Origin: Leptolyngbyaceae cyanobacterium RM1_1_2
GTDB lineage: Bacteria > Cyanobacteriota > Cyanobacteriia > Phormidesmidales > Phormidesmidaceae
DNA: 64,000 nt
Direction of reading: 5' to 3'
NCBI GenBank assembly: GCA_012032345.1
Contig: JAAUQI010000010.1
Span: 35,817-99,816 of the forward strand
The notes under the pieces were generated by a model. It was not told the origin of the DNA, made no database searches, and saw nothing but the letters and a program-made list of their open reading frames with translations. Numbering within the stretch: position 1 is the first letter of the stretch; each line of letters opens with the position of its first letter. The position numbers were made by a program, and so were the translations under genes. Shown piece after piece: positions 39,937 through 49,158 of this stretch.

Positions 39937-40581
39937 TTGACTCTGAGCGCGATCGCTTTTCCGGCTGCATCTGGCAGTCATCCTCAATACTTGCTTGTAG
40001 CCCTGCACGGCTGGGGCGCTAATGCTCAAGATTTAGCTGGGCTAGCGCCCTATCTTGAGCTAGACAATTGCCAAATGCTTTTTCCCGATGCTCCTTTTCA
40101 CCATCCTCAAGTACCCGGCGGTCGGATGTGGTACGGGTTTCCTCAAAACTATGATTTTCGCAGTCCTCCTGATTTTGAGAGGCAATCTGATCTCAATCAA
40201 AGTCGGCAATGTCTGACTCAGTGGCTAATTTCTTTAAAAGCTTCGACGGGTGTACCGCTGAACCAAACTGTTTTGGCTGGTTTCTCTCAGGGCGGGGCCA
40301 TGACTTTGGATGTGGGCACCCAACTGCCGCTAGCCGGACTAATGGTGCTCAGCGGCTATCTTCATGCTCCAGTTAGGCCGCAGCACCCAAATTTGCCCAT
40401 TTTAATCATACATGGACGTCAGGATTTGGTTGTTCCTTTAGCCTTAGCGCAGCAGGCCAGAGCGGAACTCTTGACTCATAATCTGGCAGTTGAGTATTAT
40501 GAGCGCAACATGGGACACGAAATTCAGCCAGAGATGTTAACGCAAATGAAGCACTTTTGCGAAATTTTGTGGACTAAGTAG
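39937..40581 (+). CDS. Phospholipase/carboxylesterase family alpha/beta hydrolase
   Basis: A 214-residue esterase of the carboxylesterase/phospholipase family (like EstB). LVALHGWGANAQDLAGLAPY holds the oxyanion region, the nucleophile is in VLAGFSQGGAMTLD, and Asp and His lie in IIHGRQDLVVPL and YERNMGHEIQ. The start seems to be TTG 39937, the first start codon before homology; the ribosome site is weak. It is divergent from the GntR gene, so the regulator may control it, but no operator is clear. Confidence 0.85.
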   Translation: MTLSAIAFPAASGSHPQYLLVALHGWGANAQDLAGLAPYLELDNCQMLFPDAPFHHPQVPGGRMWYGFPQNYDFRSPPDFERQSDLNQSRQCLTQWLISLKASTGVPLNQTVLAGFSQGGAMTLDVGTQLPLAGLMVLSGYLHAPVRPQHPNLPILIIHGRQDLVVPLALAQQARAELLTHNLAVEYYERNMGHEIQPEMLTQMKHFCEILWTK

Positions 40582-40684
40582 GGCGCTTTAGCCCCTCCTC
40601 GTCCTAGGATGGGATTGAAGACTGTGGATTTGTGGTGTTGAAGATATTTCGAGACGCGTAAATCCTAAAGGGGGAAAAGCTATT

Positions 40685-40897
40685 ATGACGACGCTCCATC
40701 TTTCTCAGCAAGAAGTTTCGGCGATGACTAGAGACTCTGTAGCAGAATTGGCCAAGCGCTTAGAACAAGATTCTTACGAGAACGCCTTTGAAGGACTGAA
40801 AGACTGGCATTTATTAAGAGCGGTTGCTTTTCAGCGGCCCGAACTGGTTGAGTCTTACATTCATTTATTAGATATGGAATCTTTTGATGAAGCCTGA
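40685..40897 (+). CDS. DUF2555 family protein
   Basis: A 70-residue cyanobacteria-specific protein of unknown function. The family block is SVAELAKRLEQDSYENAFEG then LKDWHLLRAVAFQRPEL and VESYIHLLDMESFDEA. ATG 40685 follows AAAGGGGGAAAAG, a strong ribosome site. It precedes coaBC by 28 nt and is probably cotranscribed with it. Confidence 0.88.
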   Translation: MTTLHLSQQEVSAMTRDSVAELAKRLEQDSYENAFEGLKDWHLLRAVAFQRPELVESYIHLLDMESFDEA

Positions 40898-40925
40898 GGG
40901 CGTGACTTAACTGATGCTGTAGCTT

Positions 40926-42164
40926 TTGAACAAGCAAACTTCTAAACGAATCCTGTTGGGTGTAGGCGGCGGTATCGCTGCTTATAAAATTTGCGAAGTT
41001 GCCTCGGCACTGACCAAACAGGGAATTTTAGTCCGGGCTGTCTTAACTGAGGCGGCCCAGCGGTTTGTTGCTCCTTTAACCTTTGCTACCCTGTGTCGTC
41101 ACCCTGCCTATACCGACAGCGATTTCTGGCAGGCCAATCAGGGACGGCCTTTACATATTGAGCTAGCAGAATGGGCTGACGTCATTTTAGTGGCCCCGCT
41201 GACGGCTAATACTCTAGCCAAGCTCACCTACGGCCTAGCAGATAACCTGTTGACCAATACGCTGTTGGCCTCGACCTGCCCAGTCCTCTTGGCCCCCGCT
41301 ATGAACACAGACATGTGGCAGCAGACAGCCGTTCAGCGTAACTGGACTCAGCTATGTCAGGAGCCGCGCTATCATACCGTCGGGCCTGGGGCTGGCAGAC
41401 TGGCCTGCGATCGCGTAGGAGAGGGTCGGCTGGCAGAACCTGCTGAAATTTTGAGCTATTTACAGTCTCTGTTGTACAGCCAAGGGCAACGCGATCTCAG
41501 CGGTAAACAGCTGCTGATCAGCGCTGGTAGCACCCGAGAATATTTAGATCCGGTACGATTCATTGGCAATCCCTCTACGGGCAAAATGGGAATTGCCTTG
41601 ACCCAAGCAGCCCATCATCGCGGCGGTGCTGTTACGCTGGTGCATGGCCCCATAGCAGACAGCCTAATGCAGACACTGCCGCCAGTTCGAACGTACTTTA
41701 CGCCCGGTGCGGCCGATATGCGTGAGGCTTTGCTAGCAGAAGCGCCCCAGGCTGACTGGATTATTATGGCCGCAGCAGTTGCCGATGTGCGGCCTACCAA
41801 AACCGCTAGCCAAAAACTACCCAAGCAGGTGCTTCCCTCCCAGCTTCCTCTGGAAACTGTCCCTGATATTGTGGCTGAGCTAGGTCAAATTAAGCGATCG
41901 CACCAAAAGCTGATCGGCTTTGCGGCTCAAACAGGCGACGTTGTACCTCCGGCTTTGTACAAGCTGACGCAAAAGCGCCTAGATGCCATTGTCGCTAATC
42001 CAGTCGATCAGCCAGATAGCGGATTTGGTAGCGATCGCAATCAGGCTATCTTCATTGATAAGTCAGGTGAACAGCAGGCGATTTTACCCTGTAGTAAGTT
42101 AACAATGGCTCACCAAATCCTCAGCCTGATTTATCAATCATCCCTGATAGCAGGATCTACGTAG
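40926..42164 (+). CDS. coaBC: Bifunctional phosphopantothenoylcysteine decarboxylase/phosphopantothenate-cysteine ligase
   Basis: CoaBC carries out two successive steps of coenzyme A synthesis: joining cysteine to 4'-phosphopantothenate, and decarboxylating the product. It has 412 residues. The N-terminal FMN decarboxylase half has [39 protein letters not shown] and PAMNTDMWQ. The C-terminal ligase half begins near [20 protein letters not shown] and has AAAVADVRP and GFAAQTGD. The start is TTG 40926, where homology begins; no closer ATG exists in frame. Confidence 0.94.
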   Translation: MNKQTSKRILLGVGGGIAAYKICEVASALTKQGILVRAVLTEAAQRFVAPLTFATLCRHPAYTDSDFWQANQGRPLHIELAEWADVILVAPLTANTLAKLTYGLADNLLTNTLLASTCPVLLAPAMNTDMWQQTAVQRNWTQLCQEPRYHTVGPGAGRLACDRVGEGRLAEPAEILSYLQSLLYSQGQRDLSGKQLLISAGSTREYLDPVRFIGNPSTGKMGIALTQAAHHRGGAVTLVHGPIADSLMQTLPPVRTYFTPGAADMREALLAEAPQADWIIMAAAVADVRPTKTASQKLPKQVLPSQLPLETVPDIVAELGQIKRSHQKLIGFAAQTGDVVPPALYKLTQKRLDAIVANPVDQPDSGFGSDRNQAIFIDKSGEQQAILPCSKLTMAHQILSLIYQSSLIAGST

Positions 42165-42366
42165 ATAACATCATCTACAACTGTTCTGGTTGAACAATGA
42201 CGGTTTCGAGAAAGTTCCTGGCTCCCTTCAAATAGCTGCGTGAACTTTACATAACGCCGCGTTTTTCAAAGTTTAGACGAACCTCCCACGTTAACCTACC
42301 GATCCCCGCTCAGCATTTTTAATATGTCAGTGACAGGTAAACGTTTGAAGGAGACTTTAGCCAGCC

Positions 42367-43107
42367 GTGGTCAGCATTTCCCAGCTCTCTGCTTGCAAAG
42401 CACCGTCTTCCCCAAAAATCTCTTTATCAGCAGCTTTGGAAACAACTTGTTCTCAAGACCTCCAAATCTCGCAGTCTGTCTTACCTGAATATGAGGTGGC
42501 CCATTCCTCCATAAGAAGCGTACTTAAGCGTCTAGTTGACATTGCAGGCGCTCTGGTAGGTCTAGCCCTCACTACAGTTTTAGCGGTTCCTATTTTTCTT
42601 GCCGTTCAGATAGACAATCCAGGCCCCCTGCTTTACAGCCAGGTTCGCTGTGGTCATCGAGGCAAAACTTTTCGCATCTGGAAGTTCCGCTCAATGGTGA
42701 GAGATGCTGACAAGCTAATGCATCTGGTAAACAATGAAGCTAAGGGACTTATTTTCAAGAACGCTAACGATCCTCGAATTACCCGTGTAGGAAGCTTTTT
42801 GCGGAAAACCAGCTTGGATGAGCTGCCCCAGTTTTGGAACGTACTGATGGGTGACATGAGTCTGGTGGGTACCCGTCCGCCTACTGTCAGTGAAGTGATT
42901 CAGTATGCGCCACATCACTGGCAGCGCCTTGAGGTTAAGCCGGGTATTACAGGGGAATGGCAAGTTTACGGTCGCTCTACCGTTAAAGATTTTGAAGATA
43001 TTGTGAAGTTGGATTTACGCTACCAGGAGCGCTGGTCGGTGCTATACGACCTGAAGCTGATTGTGCAGACAGTCGCCGTTGTGGCGCTGCGTCGAGGTGC
43101 CTGTTAG
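42367..43107 (+). CDS. Undecaprenyl-phosphate sugar-1-phosphate transferase-type sugar transferase
   Basis: A bacterial sugar transferase of the short (WbaP-core) type, 246 residues. It should start an exopolysaccharide or O-chain by moving a sugar phosphate to undecaprenyl phosphate at the inner membrane. One membrane segment (about 60-82) is followed by the conserved core: GKTFRIWKFRSMVRDAD, RVGSFLRKTSLDELPQFWNV, GDMSLVGTRPP and KPGITGEWQVYGRS. The start is GTG 42367; an AAGGAG lies rather far upstream (16 nt). The N-terminal 50 residues are polar and low-complexity. No other polysaccharide genes are next to it. Confidence 0.9.
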   Translation: MVSISQLSACKAPSSPKISLSAALETTCSQDLQISQSVLPEYEVAHSSIRSVLKRLVDIAGALVGLALTTVLAVPIFLAVQIDNPGPLLYSQVRCGHRGKTFRIWKFRSMVRDADKLMHLVNNEAKGLIFKNANDPRITRVGSFLRKTSLDELPQFWNVLMGDMSLVGTRPPTVSEVIQYAPHHWQRLEVKPGITGEWQVYGRSTVKDFEDIVKLDLRYQERWSVLYDLKLIVQTVAVVALRRGAC

Positions 43108-43135
43108 CCCATCCTTCCTATAAAGTTTCGTATCC

Positions 43136-43444
43136 GTGACAACAACGCAGTGTGAGGGCCAAGTCGCCGTCCTTCTTTTTGCAAAATTGACCCGTTCGGC
43201 TGAGGCTTACTCGAAGCCCTCGCGCCAAAGCAATCAAAACTCAGAGTTAGTGTATGTCTCTGACTGCCTCAACCCGTCAGAGACGTCCTTCCCGTGCCTA
43301 AAAACTGGGCAGCAGCGCATAATCAGTCCCAAGGGAGTGGATCTTTCGGCAATTTTCTTAGAGAATGAGCTTCTACCTCATAGCCATCTGATAGCGCCAA
43401 GGACAACAGAGCTGAGCGAGTCGCTGGTAAGGGGTAGTTATTAA
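43136..43444 (+). CDS. Hypothetical protein between sugar transferase and UDG genes
   Basis: A 102-residue open frame from GTG 43136, 28 nt after the sugar transferase. I recognise no domain, membrane segment or signal peptide. It has no clear ribosome site. It is kept only because it fills the gap between two genes on the same strand without overlap; it may not be a gene. Confidence 0.3.
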   Translation: MTTTQCEGQVAVLLFAKLTRSAEAYSKPSRQSNQNSELVYVSDCLNPSETSFPCLKTGQQRIISPKGVDLSAIFLENELLPHSHLIAPRTTELSESLVRGSY

Positions 43445-43464
43445 ACCTCTAGATAACCAAGTTC

Positions 43465-44163
43465 ATGTCCGGTGAAGAGCAATTTAGCCTTTTCAACCTT
43501 GCAGAGCCAGAAGCTTCTGTTCCCAAAGATTTTAATCCTGCGCTGATTCCAACCAGCGCGGCTATCCCCATTCCGCCCGGTACGTTTGAGTCGATGTCTG
43601 CTCTAGCGATACCCTGCAAGCAATGTCAGCGCTGTGATCTAGCGGCAGGACGTACCCACGTAGTCGTTGGGCGCGGTAATCCTCAGGCTCGCATCTTAAT
43701 CGTCGGAGAAGGGCCGGGGCAAAATGAGGATGAGCAGGGTTTGCCTTTTGTAGGAAAATCGGGTCAGCTCTTGGGGAAGATTTTATCGTCAGTGCGGCTT
43801 GACAGCGAGAAGGATGTTTACATCTGCAATATCGTCAAGTGTCGTCCACCCGGTAACCGGGCACCCACCACAGATGAAGTTAATGCCTGTATCCCCTACT
43901 TGTTAGAGCAGATTCGTCTTGTCGATCCTGAAATCATTTTGCTGACGGGCGCAACGGCGGTGAAGGGGCTGACGGGGGACAAGCGGGGGATCACGAAAAT
44001 CCGAGGCCAGTGGATAGAGTGGGAAGGGCGGCTCTGTATGCCAATTTTTCACCCGGCTTATCTGCTGCGCAACCCCTCACGCGAGAAGGGCAAACCCAAG
44101 TGGCTGATGTGGCAGGATATTCAGGCAGTTCGAGCCAAGCTAGAGGAGCTGTCTAAACTCTAG
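43465..44163 (+). CDS. Uracil-DNA glycosylase, family 4
   Basis: A [4Fe-4S] uracil-DNA glycosylase that removes uracil from DNA in base excision repair. It has 232 residues. Cluster cysteines are in CKQCQRCDLA and in YICNIVKCRPPGNRAPT, and the catalytic/uracil motif is VGEGPGQNEDEQGLPFVGKS. The C-terminal IFHPAYLLRNPSREKGK is the second family motif. The first 45 residues are a non-conserved extension. ATG 43465 is the likely start. Confidence 0.93.
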   Translation: MSGEEQFSLFNLAEPEASVPKDFNPALIPTSAAIPIPPGTFESMSALAIPCKQCQRCDLAAGRTHVVVGRGNPQARILIVGEGPGQNEDEQGLPFVGKSGQLLGKILSSVRLDSEKDVYICNIVKCRPPGNRAPTTDEVNACIPYLLEQIRLVDPEIILLTGATAVKGLTGDKRGITKIRGQWIEWEGRLCMPIFHPAYLLRNPSREKGKPKWLMWQDIQAVRAKLEELSKL

Positions 44164-44218
44164 CGATCGCTCCTCTGGCTCTAGTGAGGCACAGTTGGGC
44201 TGTGCAGGTAGAGTAACT

Positions 44219-44698
44219 TTACTTTTCTAATGGATTTGTAGGTGGCGGAGCAGTCTCTGAGTCGGGCTGAGCACCTGGGCTAGCTGTTAAAACAGAATCC
44301 AGAAAGACTTTATCGGCTGTAGAAGCCTGCTGCAATAAGGCAGATTTGGCTGAGTGATTGACTACTAAATGTAGGGAGTCAAGAGCGCTAAAGTCTTGGC
44401 CTAGTTGAAATCCTTTCTGCAACAGCCCAGTCACAGCGAAGTCTTTAGCTCCGCGCAGAACTTCTTCACAGGCCGCCTGACTTTGAAACTCCTGCAGAAT
44501 CCAGTGACAGAGGTTAGACTGCTTATCGGCTAGGTGAAAAATAGCTGCGATCGTAATGTCAATGGCCTGATCGCTACCCATGACTGCGCTCAAAGTATTT
44601 TGACAGGCTTCAATGATGTTTTTGTCCTGCAGCTCAAAGGCATCTATCATCAAGCTGAGACCAGGATCTGAGGGATTTTGGGAATACGCGGGGTGCAT
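44219..44698 (-). CDS. Conserved-looking protein of unknown function
   Basis: A 159-residue protein from ATG 44698 that I do not recognise. It is largely helical and acidic (MIDAFELQDKNIIEACQN, FHLADKQSNLCHWILQEF), with a Pro/Ser-rich tail (GAQPDSETAPPPTNPLEK). No signal peptide or membrane segment. Codon use looks like its neighbours, so I think it is real. It converges on the UDG gene. Confidence 0.55.
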   Translation of the reverse strand: MHPAYSQNPSDPGLSLMIDAFELQDKNIIEACQNTLSAVMGSDQAIDITIAAIFHLADKQSNLCHWILQEFQSQAACEEVLRGAKDFAVTGLLQKGFQLGQDFSALDSLHLVVNHSAKSALLQQASTADKVFLDSVLTASPGAQPDSETAPPPTNPLEK

Positions 44699-44890
44699 AA
44701 TCAATACTCTGACTGCGCTTACAAACCGGAGCAGATCTTTTTCCGAGGATAGCGAGACAGCATTCTTTTGCCACTATTCAGGGAAGTAAGAAACTTTACT
44801 CATTAGTTTCTACACACTAGACGACAAAACTAAAGAACTCCTAAAGAGGTTGGAAATTGCTGCCCAATCCTTAAAGATTATGACAACTAT

Positions 44891-44916
44891 AAAGCCCCCC
44901 CGGTCGGGGGGGCTTT
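44891..44916 (-). terminator. Hairpin terminator of the small secreted protein gene
   Basis: AAAGCCCCCC (44891-44900) pairs with GGGGGGCTTT (44907-44916), loop 6 nt. It lies 30 nt after the stop of the minus-strand gene at 44946 and could also work in the other direction. Confidence 0.75.
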
Positions 44917-44945
44917 ATTCGTAATGCTCTAGCTTTTCAACCTGA

Positions 44946-45299
44946 CTAAGGCGTGATATTTTCTAGAGCTTCTTCTAACTTTTGCTCAACTGACTCAGAA
45001 GCCTGAGAGTTGCTGGGATTTTTCATTTTGTTAGCATCGGCCTTACCCTGAATCTCGTTAGTACCTTCTGCGGCTTCTGCCTGTACTTCACCTCTAGAGC
45101 GAGGCTCTCTCTTAAGCACCTGCTCAGATTTTTCCTGAACTCCAGGGAGCTGATCTACCCCTTCATTCGGCGCGCTTTGACGACCGCCAAGAGCAGATGC
45201 TGGCAGAGTCTGAGAAAATAGCAGGATAGCACTCACAGCAAGACTTAGGAAAAAACGTACCACTTTAACCTTAGAGAAATTAAATTCTAGAAATTTCAT
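44946..45299 (-). CDS. Small secreted protein of unknown function
   Basis: A 117-residue protein with a clear signal peptide: positive start (MKFLEFNFSKVKVVR), hydrophobic core FFLSLAVSAILLFSQ and a likely AxA cleavage after LPASA (about residue 36). The mature part is hydrophilic and probably disordered (NEGVDQLPGVQEKSE, KREPRSRGEVQAEAAEG, then helical ESVEQKLEEALENI). It resembles the small exported stress-type proteins found in cyanobacteria but I cannot name a family. It is divergent from the peroxiredoxin gene and ends at a strong terminator. Confidence 0.7.
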   Translation of the reverse strand: MKFLEFNFSKVKVVRFFLSLAVSAILLFSQTLPASALGGRQSAPNEGVDQLPGVQEKSEQVLKREPRSRGEVQAEAAEGTNEIQGKADANKMKNPSNSQASESVEQKLEEALENITP

Positions 45300-45738
45300 T
45301 CAAAGTTCCTCCAGAACCATGTCTTCAACAATAAAAAAACGTCACAGACTCAGAAACCGGAGGCTTTAAGCACCTACCTGTTCCAGATTGCTCATGCTGT
45401 GACCCGAGGTCTTTAGTTTTCGGTCTATCCGTGCAAAGCCACAAGCTGGACAGCAACATCAAAGACCTCATTCTTTATAATTGAGCGATCGCCCCTGCCA
45501 CATCTCCCGGAAGAACGAATCAGTCAGTCTAAAAACCCCAAAGAAGCTCAATCCTCTGGTAGAGGCGGTTAGCACAAAATTGTTTGTATCGAAGGCAACA
45601 TTTCACGCTAGGATTGTAAACAATCATCTAAACTCCGACCGGAAAACCGAGGTTTGTGTAAAGATAGCTTAGCAGGCGGTTTGAGCCTGTTCTAGTCTCC
45701 TCCTTGCAAATAATTTAGGTAATTTAGGTAGTAGCGAT
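45300..45738. other. 439-nt divergent region before the peroxiredoxin gene
   Basis: No reliable gene. A short frame at 45481-45672 has no family features. The region holds a perfect TATAAT (45476-45481, plus strand), the palindrome at 45612-45625, inverted GAGGTCTTT/AAAGACCTC words (45406-45414, 45461-45469) and a tandem AATTTAGGT pair just before the gene. Confidence 0.45.
45612..45625 (+). promoter_or_regulatory. Candidate operator palindrome upstream of the peroxiredoxin gene
   Basis: GATTGT (45612-45617), two A's, then ACAATC (45620-45625): a perfect 6-bp inverted repeat 114 nt upstream of the start codon. It does not match the usual Fur/PerR box well, so the regulator is unknown. Confidence 0.35.
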
Positions 45739-46374
45739 ATGACGCTTCAACTTGGCGATACAGTCCCCGATTTCACCCAGCAGACCTCTGAGGGCGAAAT
45801 TAAGTTTTATGACTGGGCCGGTGATAGCTGGGTTGTGCTGTTTTCTCACCCAGCAGACTACACCCCCGTCTGCACCACCGAGCTAGGCGAAGTCGCTAAG
45901 CTCAAATCCGAATTTGAAAAGCGCAATGCTAAAGTGATTGCACTGAGTGTCGATAATGCAGATTCTCACAAAGGCTGGATCAGCGATATCAACGAAACTC
46001 AAAGCACCAATGTCAACTATCCCATCATTGCGGATGCTGACAAGAAAGTATCTGACCTATACGGCATGATTCACCCCAATGCCAATGCTAAGGTCACAGT
46101 GCGTACCGTATTTGTGATTGACCCTGAGCGAAAACTTCGCCTGACGATCACCTATCCCCCCAGCACCGGGCGGAATTTTCAAGAAATTTTGCGGGTAATC
46201 GACTCGCTCCAGCTAACGGACAACTACAGCGTAGCCACTCCGGTCAACTGGCAAGAAGGAGATGATGTTGTGGTGTCTCCTGCTATTCCTACCGAGGAAG
46301 CCAAGAAAAAGTTTGCCAAAGGCGTCACTGAAATTAAGCCCTACCTGCGCATGACGCCTCAGCCTAACAAATAA
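45739..46374 (+). CDS. 1-Cys peroxiredoxin
   Basis: A 211-residue peroxiredoxin of the Prx6/1-Cys group that reduces hydrogen peroxide and alkyl hydroperoxides. The peroxidatic Cys is in SHPADYTPVCTTELGEV (about residue 47). GMIHPNANAKVTVRTVFVID and PPSTGRNFQEILRVIDSLQ are typical, and the C-terminal KPYLRMTPQP closes the family extension. I see no resolving cysteine in the usual position. ATG 45739 is the start. It is monocistronic with its own terminator. Confidence 0.93.
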   Translation: MTLQLGDTVPDFTQQTSEGEIKFYDWAGDSWVVLFSHPADYTPVCTTELGEVAKLKSEFEKRNAKVIALSVDNADSHKGWISDINETQSTNVNYPIIADADKKVSDLYGMIHPNANAKVTVRTVFVIDPERKLRLTITYPPSTGRNFQEILRVIDSLQLTDNYSVATPVNWQEGDDVVVSPAIPTEEAKKKFAKGVTEIKPYLRMTPQPNK

Positions 46375-46396
46375 GCTATTAGTGATCTGAAATGCT

Positions 46397-46437
46397 AGGA
46401 TGCCCCCCGCCTGTGCAGACGGGGGGGCATCCTTTTT
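46397..46437 (+). terminator. Rho-independent terminator after the peroxiredoxin gene
   Basis: AGGATGCCCCCC (46397-46408) pairs perfectly with GGGGGGCATCCT (46422-46433), then TTTT. It ends the transcript 22 nt after the stop. Confidence 0.88.
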
Positions 46438-46506
46438 GTAACTGTCAGTGAACTTCAGCTAGTACAGGTGCGGGGAAGAGGTATCAGCAAGCGTGCGGAT
46501 TACGCC

Positions 46507-47634
46507 TCAGGCAGGTGTCACTGCTGAAGGCTTTTGCAAAAGCTGAACGATAGAAGATTTTTCTAGTAGACCTAGCAGACTGCGGTCTTTATCTAAGACA
46601 ACTAGCTCAGAAACCTGTTTCTCTTCAAACAGCTTGAGCACCTCTAGTAAAGGCCGATCTGAAGCAATTTCTTCTACGCTTTCAACGGGCTGCAGGCGAT
46701 CGCCGACCGTTAAAGTTTCCCAGTCTTCTCTAGCCACATCCTGTAAAACTGACACGCCGATGGTACCCACTAGCCGCTCAGCTTCGTTGACGACCAGAAA
46801 TCTGCGCCAGCGCTTATCAGCGGTTAGAACAGCCTCATCAGCAAACTGACGTAGCGTCGCAGACTGCTGCACAATGGGGCTATCAGCACTGACCGCATCC
46901 GCTGCCGTTAGCCCATCAAGCTGCTCTTGCACTTCAGCAAACTGAGCCGAACGGTTGGCGTTTTGCAGCAAAAAGAAACCAATCAAAATCGTCCAAACAC
47001 TACCAAACTGACTCACGCCTAGTACAGACAGAACGCCGATCACAATTGCAATCCAGCCAAAGAGCTGTCCAACTCGGCTGGCAAAACCAACGCCCTTGTA
47101 AGGGTTGCCCGTAATCTTCCAGACCAGCGCCTTGAGGACGTTGCCGCCATCTAAAGGTAGGCCAGGAATCAGGTTAAACAGCGCTAATACCAGATTGAGA
47201 TAGGCCAGCAGGCTGAGAATGGCTTCAACAGGGCCGCTAGTAGGCAGCACGGTATTAATGAGCGTTAAAACTCCAAACAAGACTATGCTGACGGCGGGGC
47301 CAGCGATCGCCACCCAAAAGGCATTTCCTGGGGAGTCAGATTCTTTTTCTAGGGCCGCTAGACCGCCGAAGAGAAACAGAGTGATTGAGCGAACTTTGAT
47401 GCCTTGTCGAATAGCGGCGAAGCTATGGCCTAGCTCATGAGCCAGCACCGAAGCGAACAGCAGCAGGGCCGCAAAAAAGCCTAAAATCCAGGGAGCCAGT
47501 CCAGTCAGGGTATCAAACTCATAGGCCAAACCGCTGCCATAGCTCCACGTCACCAGCGCTAAGACAAAAAACCAGGATGTGTTGATGTAAAAGGGAATGC
47601 CGAACAAATTGCCCGCACGTATACTGCCGTTCAT
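46507..47634 (-). CDS. Site-2 protease family protein with CBS domains
   Basis: A membrane zinc protease of the M50/S2P family, 375 residues, that would cut membrane-anchored regulators or other proteins within the membrane. The zinc motif is VLAHELGHSFAAIRQG (residues about 60-75) and the second motif is LIPGLPLDGGNVLKALVW. About four to six hydrophobic segments span residues 10-220, then two CBS domains (about 240-365) that may bind adenine nucleotides. I chose ATG 47634 (MNGSIRAGNLFGIPF); GTG 47640 lies two codons upstream. The nearest neighbours are not functionally related. Confidence 0.9.
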   Translation of the reverse strand: MNGSIRAGNLFGIPFYINTSWFFVLALVTWSYGSGLAYEFDTLTGLAPWILGFFAALLLFASVLAHELGHSFAAIRQGIKVRSITLFLFGGLAALEKESDSPGNAFWVAIAGPAVSIVLFGVLTLINTVLPTSGPVEAILSLLAYLNLVLALFNLIPGLPLDGGNVLKALVWKITGNPYKGVGFASRVGQLFGWIAIVIGVLSVLGVSQFGSVWTILIGFFLLQNANRSAQFAEVQEQLDGLTAADAVSADSPIVQQSATLRQFADEAVLTADKRWRRFLVVNEAERLVGTIGVSVLQDVAREDWETLTVGDRLQPVESVEEIASDRPLLEVLKLFEEKQVSELVVLDKDRSLLGLLEKSSIVQLLQKPSAVTPA

Positions 47635-47775
47635 AGGCACCTCAAGAATGCTACAGGGCGATCGCAGCTCTAATTTTTATAAACTACTGCGCTCTCATGT
47701 CGTTATTGCGATCGTAACAAAATGTAAATCTCTTCTCAGCTAGAGAACCGCTCCTTCAGGTGCGGATAGCCCCCT

Positions 47776-49122
47776 TTAGTGTCGCTCCAGCCAGCCGCGC
47801 ATTTTGCCGGGGTTAAGCAGTCCGTAGGGATCTACCTCAGCCTTGAAGTTGACCTGAGCCAGATCGATCATTTTGCGGCCCCCATCTTCCAGGATATAGG
47901 TATGGGGGTTGGCGATAAATGCGCCTTTGTCTTCGTGGTAGCGAATAATTTCATGCAGCCGCGCTTCGTCTCTGTAGCGCACAAGCTGCAAGGCTGCTGC
48001 AATTACCTTGCCCTCAACCCGAAAAAATTCCAGATGCATCGGCACTTCGTCGCCGAAGTGATCGATCATGTGCTCTACCAGCTTTAGCTCTGGGTCGTAG
48101 GGAAACAGCGTTTGCAGATAGGTCAGGTTAGGGTCAACGCTGCGGGCATGTAGCGTCGTGTGGTTCCAGGTAAACTCTGCGATCGCCGTACCTTTGCCAG
48201 CCTCAGCCGCGCTTTTGCGATAGGTGATCTCAGCTCTCCAGTCCTTAACCATTTCCTCAAATAGCTCTAGTGACGGCTCTGCCACCATCAGCAAAGCCGC
48301 GTGTTTGCCCTGCGGCAGGTAAGACTTGAGCGCCTGAAAATAGCTAGGAATCGGCCAGGCATGAATGCTGATCAGCTTTTTGACCAGCCCATCTGCCTCA
48401 CCCAGAGCTTGACCAAACTTAGCAGCGGTCATGAACTGATCAAACACAACAATCAGCTCCACCCAGGGATAGACAGGCCCCAAGGGAATTTCCAGCTCAG
48501 TGATAATGCCGTTGGTGCCATAGGCGTGAAGCACCTTATGCACCTGATCGCCGCGCAGCTCTAAGACACGCGGTTCGTCTTCCATCGTCACCACGCGCAC
48601 GGCATTGAGGTTGCCGCGATCGCGCAGCTGTCCGTAGGTAATTGAGCCAATGCCACCGCTGCCGCCGCCGACAAAGCCGCCAATTGTAGCGGTGCGGTAG
48701 GTAGAAGGGTACATGCGAATTTCCCAGCCTGACGTTCGCGTTACTTTATCAATGGCTACCAGTTTAGCCCCCGCCTCGACGCAGGCTATCCCTGGCTTCA
48801 GCCACTTAAGCGTGTTCAGGCGACTCAAATCCAGTACGACTCCACCCTCTAGCGGAATGCACTGCCCGTAGTTTCCGGTGCCAGCACCGCGTACCGTGAC
48901 GGGTAGCTTTTTTTCTACACAGACTTTGGCTACCTGCAGCACCTCAGCCTCTGACTGAGGCCGCACCACGATATCGGCAACTTTGTCTGCTAGCTGCCCC
49001 TGCAGCACCGGACTGAAGTAGTAATAGTCTTTAGAGAGTTTCTCTACCTGAGGGCGATCGCGGATAACTTCAATGTCGCCCAGGGTGCTAGCAAAGCGGT
49101 TCCAGTCAGTCGCTGTAGCCAT
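47776..49122 (-). CDS. FAD-binding oxidoreductase (GlcD/VAO type)
   Basis: A 448-residue FAD-linked oxidase of the vanillyl-alcohol oxidase/GlcD superfamily. The FAD-binding half has PVTVRGAGTGNYGQCIPLEG and GFVGGGSGGIGSITYGQLRD; the C-terminal half is the cap. There is no covalent-flavin His that I can be sure of. It is the last gene of the five-gene minus-strand cluster. In that setting it might oxidise the amino acid or hydroxy acid released by the amidohydrolases, but the substrate is unknown. ATG 49122. Confidence 0.85.
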   Translation of the reverse strand: MATATDWNRFASTLGDIEVIRDRPQVEKLSKDYYYFSPVLQGQLADKVADIVVRPQSEAEVLQVAKVCVEKKLPVTVRGAGTGNYGQCIPLEGGVVLDLSRLNTLKWLKPGIACVEAGAKLVAIDKVTRTSGWEIRMYPSTYRTATIGGFVGGGSGGIGSITYGQLRDRGNLNAVRVVTMEDEPRVLELRGDQVHKVLHAYGTNGIITELEIPLGPVYPWVELIVVFDQFMTAAKFGQALGEADGLVKKLISIHAWPIPSYFQALKSYLPQGKHAALLMVAEPSLELFEEMVKDWRAEITYRKSAAEAGKGTAIAEFTWNHTTLHARSVDPNLTYLQTLFPYDPELKLVEHMIDHFGDEVPMHLEFFRVEGKVIAAALQLVRYRDEARLHEIIRYHEDKGAFIANPHTYILEDGGRKMIDLAQVNFKAEVDPYGLLNPGKMRGWLERH

Positions 49123-49158
49123 AGTGCAATCAATTAAACAATAGGGAAGGGTGAGAAA

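Noticed and set aside
45612..45625. Fur/PerR box before the peroxiredoxin gene
   Set aside because: GATTGT-AA-ACAATC does not match the usual Fur or PerR consensus; kept only as an unnamed palindrome.
45481..45672. 63-residue open frame before the peroxiredoxin gene
   Set aside because: It overlaps a TATAAT element and a palindrome and shows no protein features.
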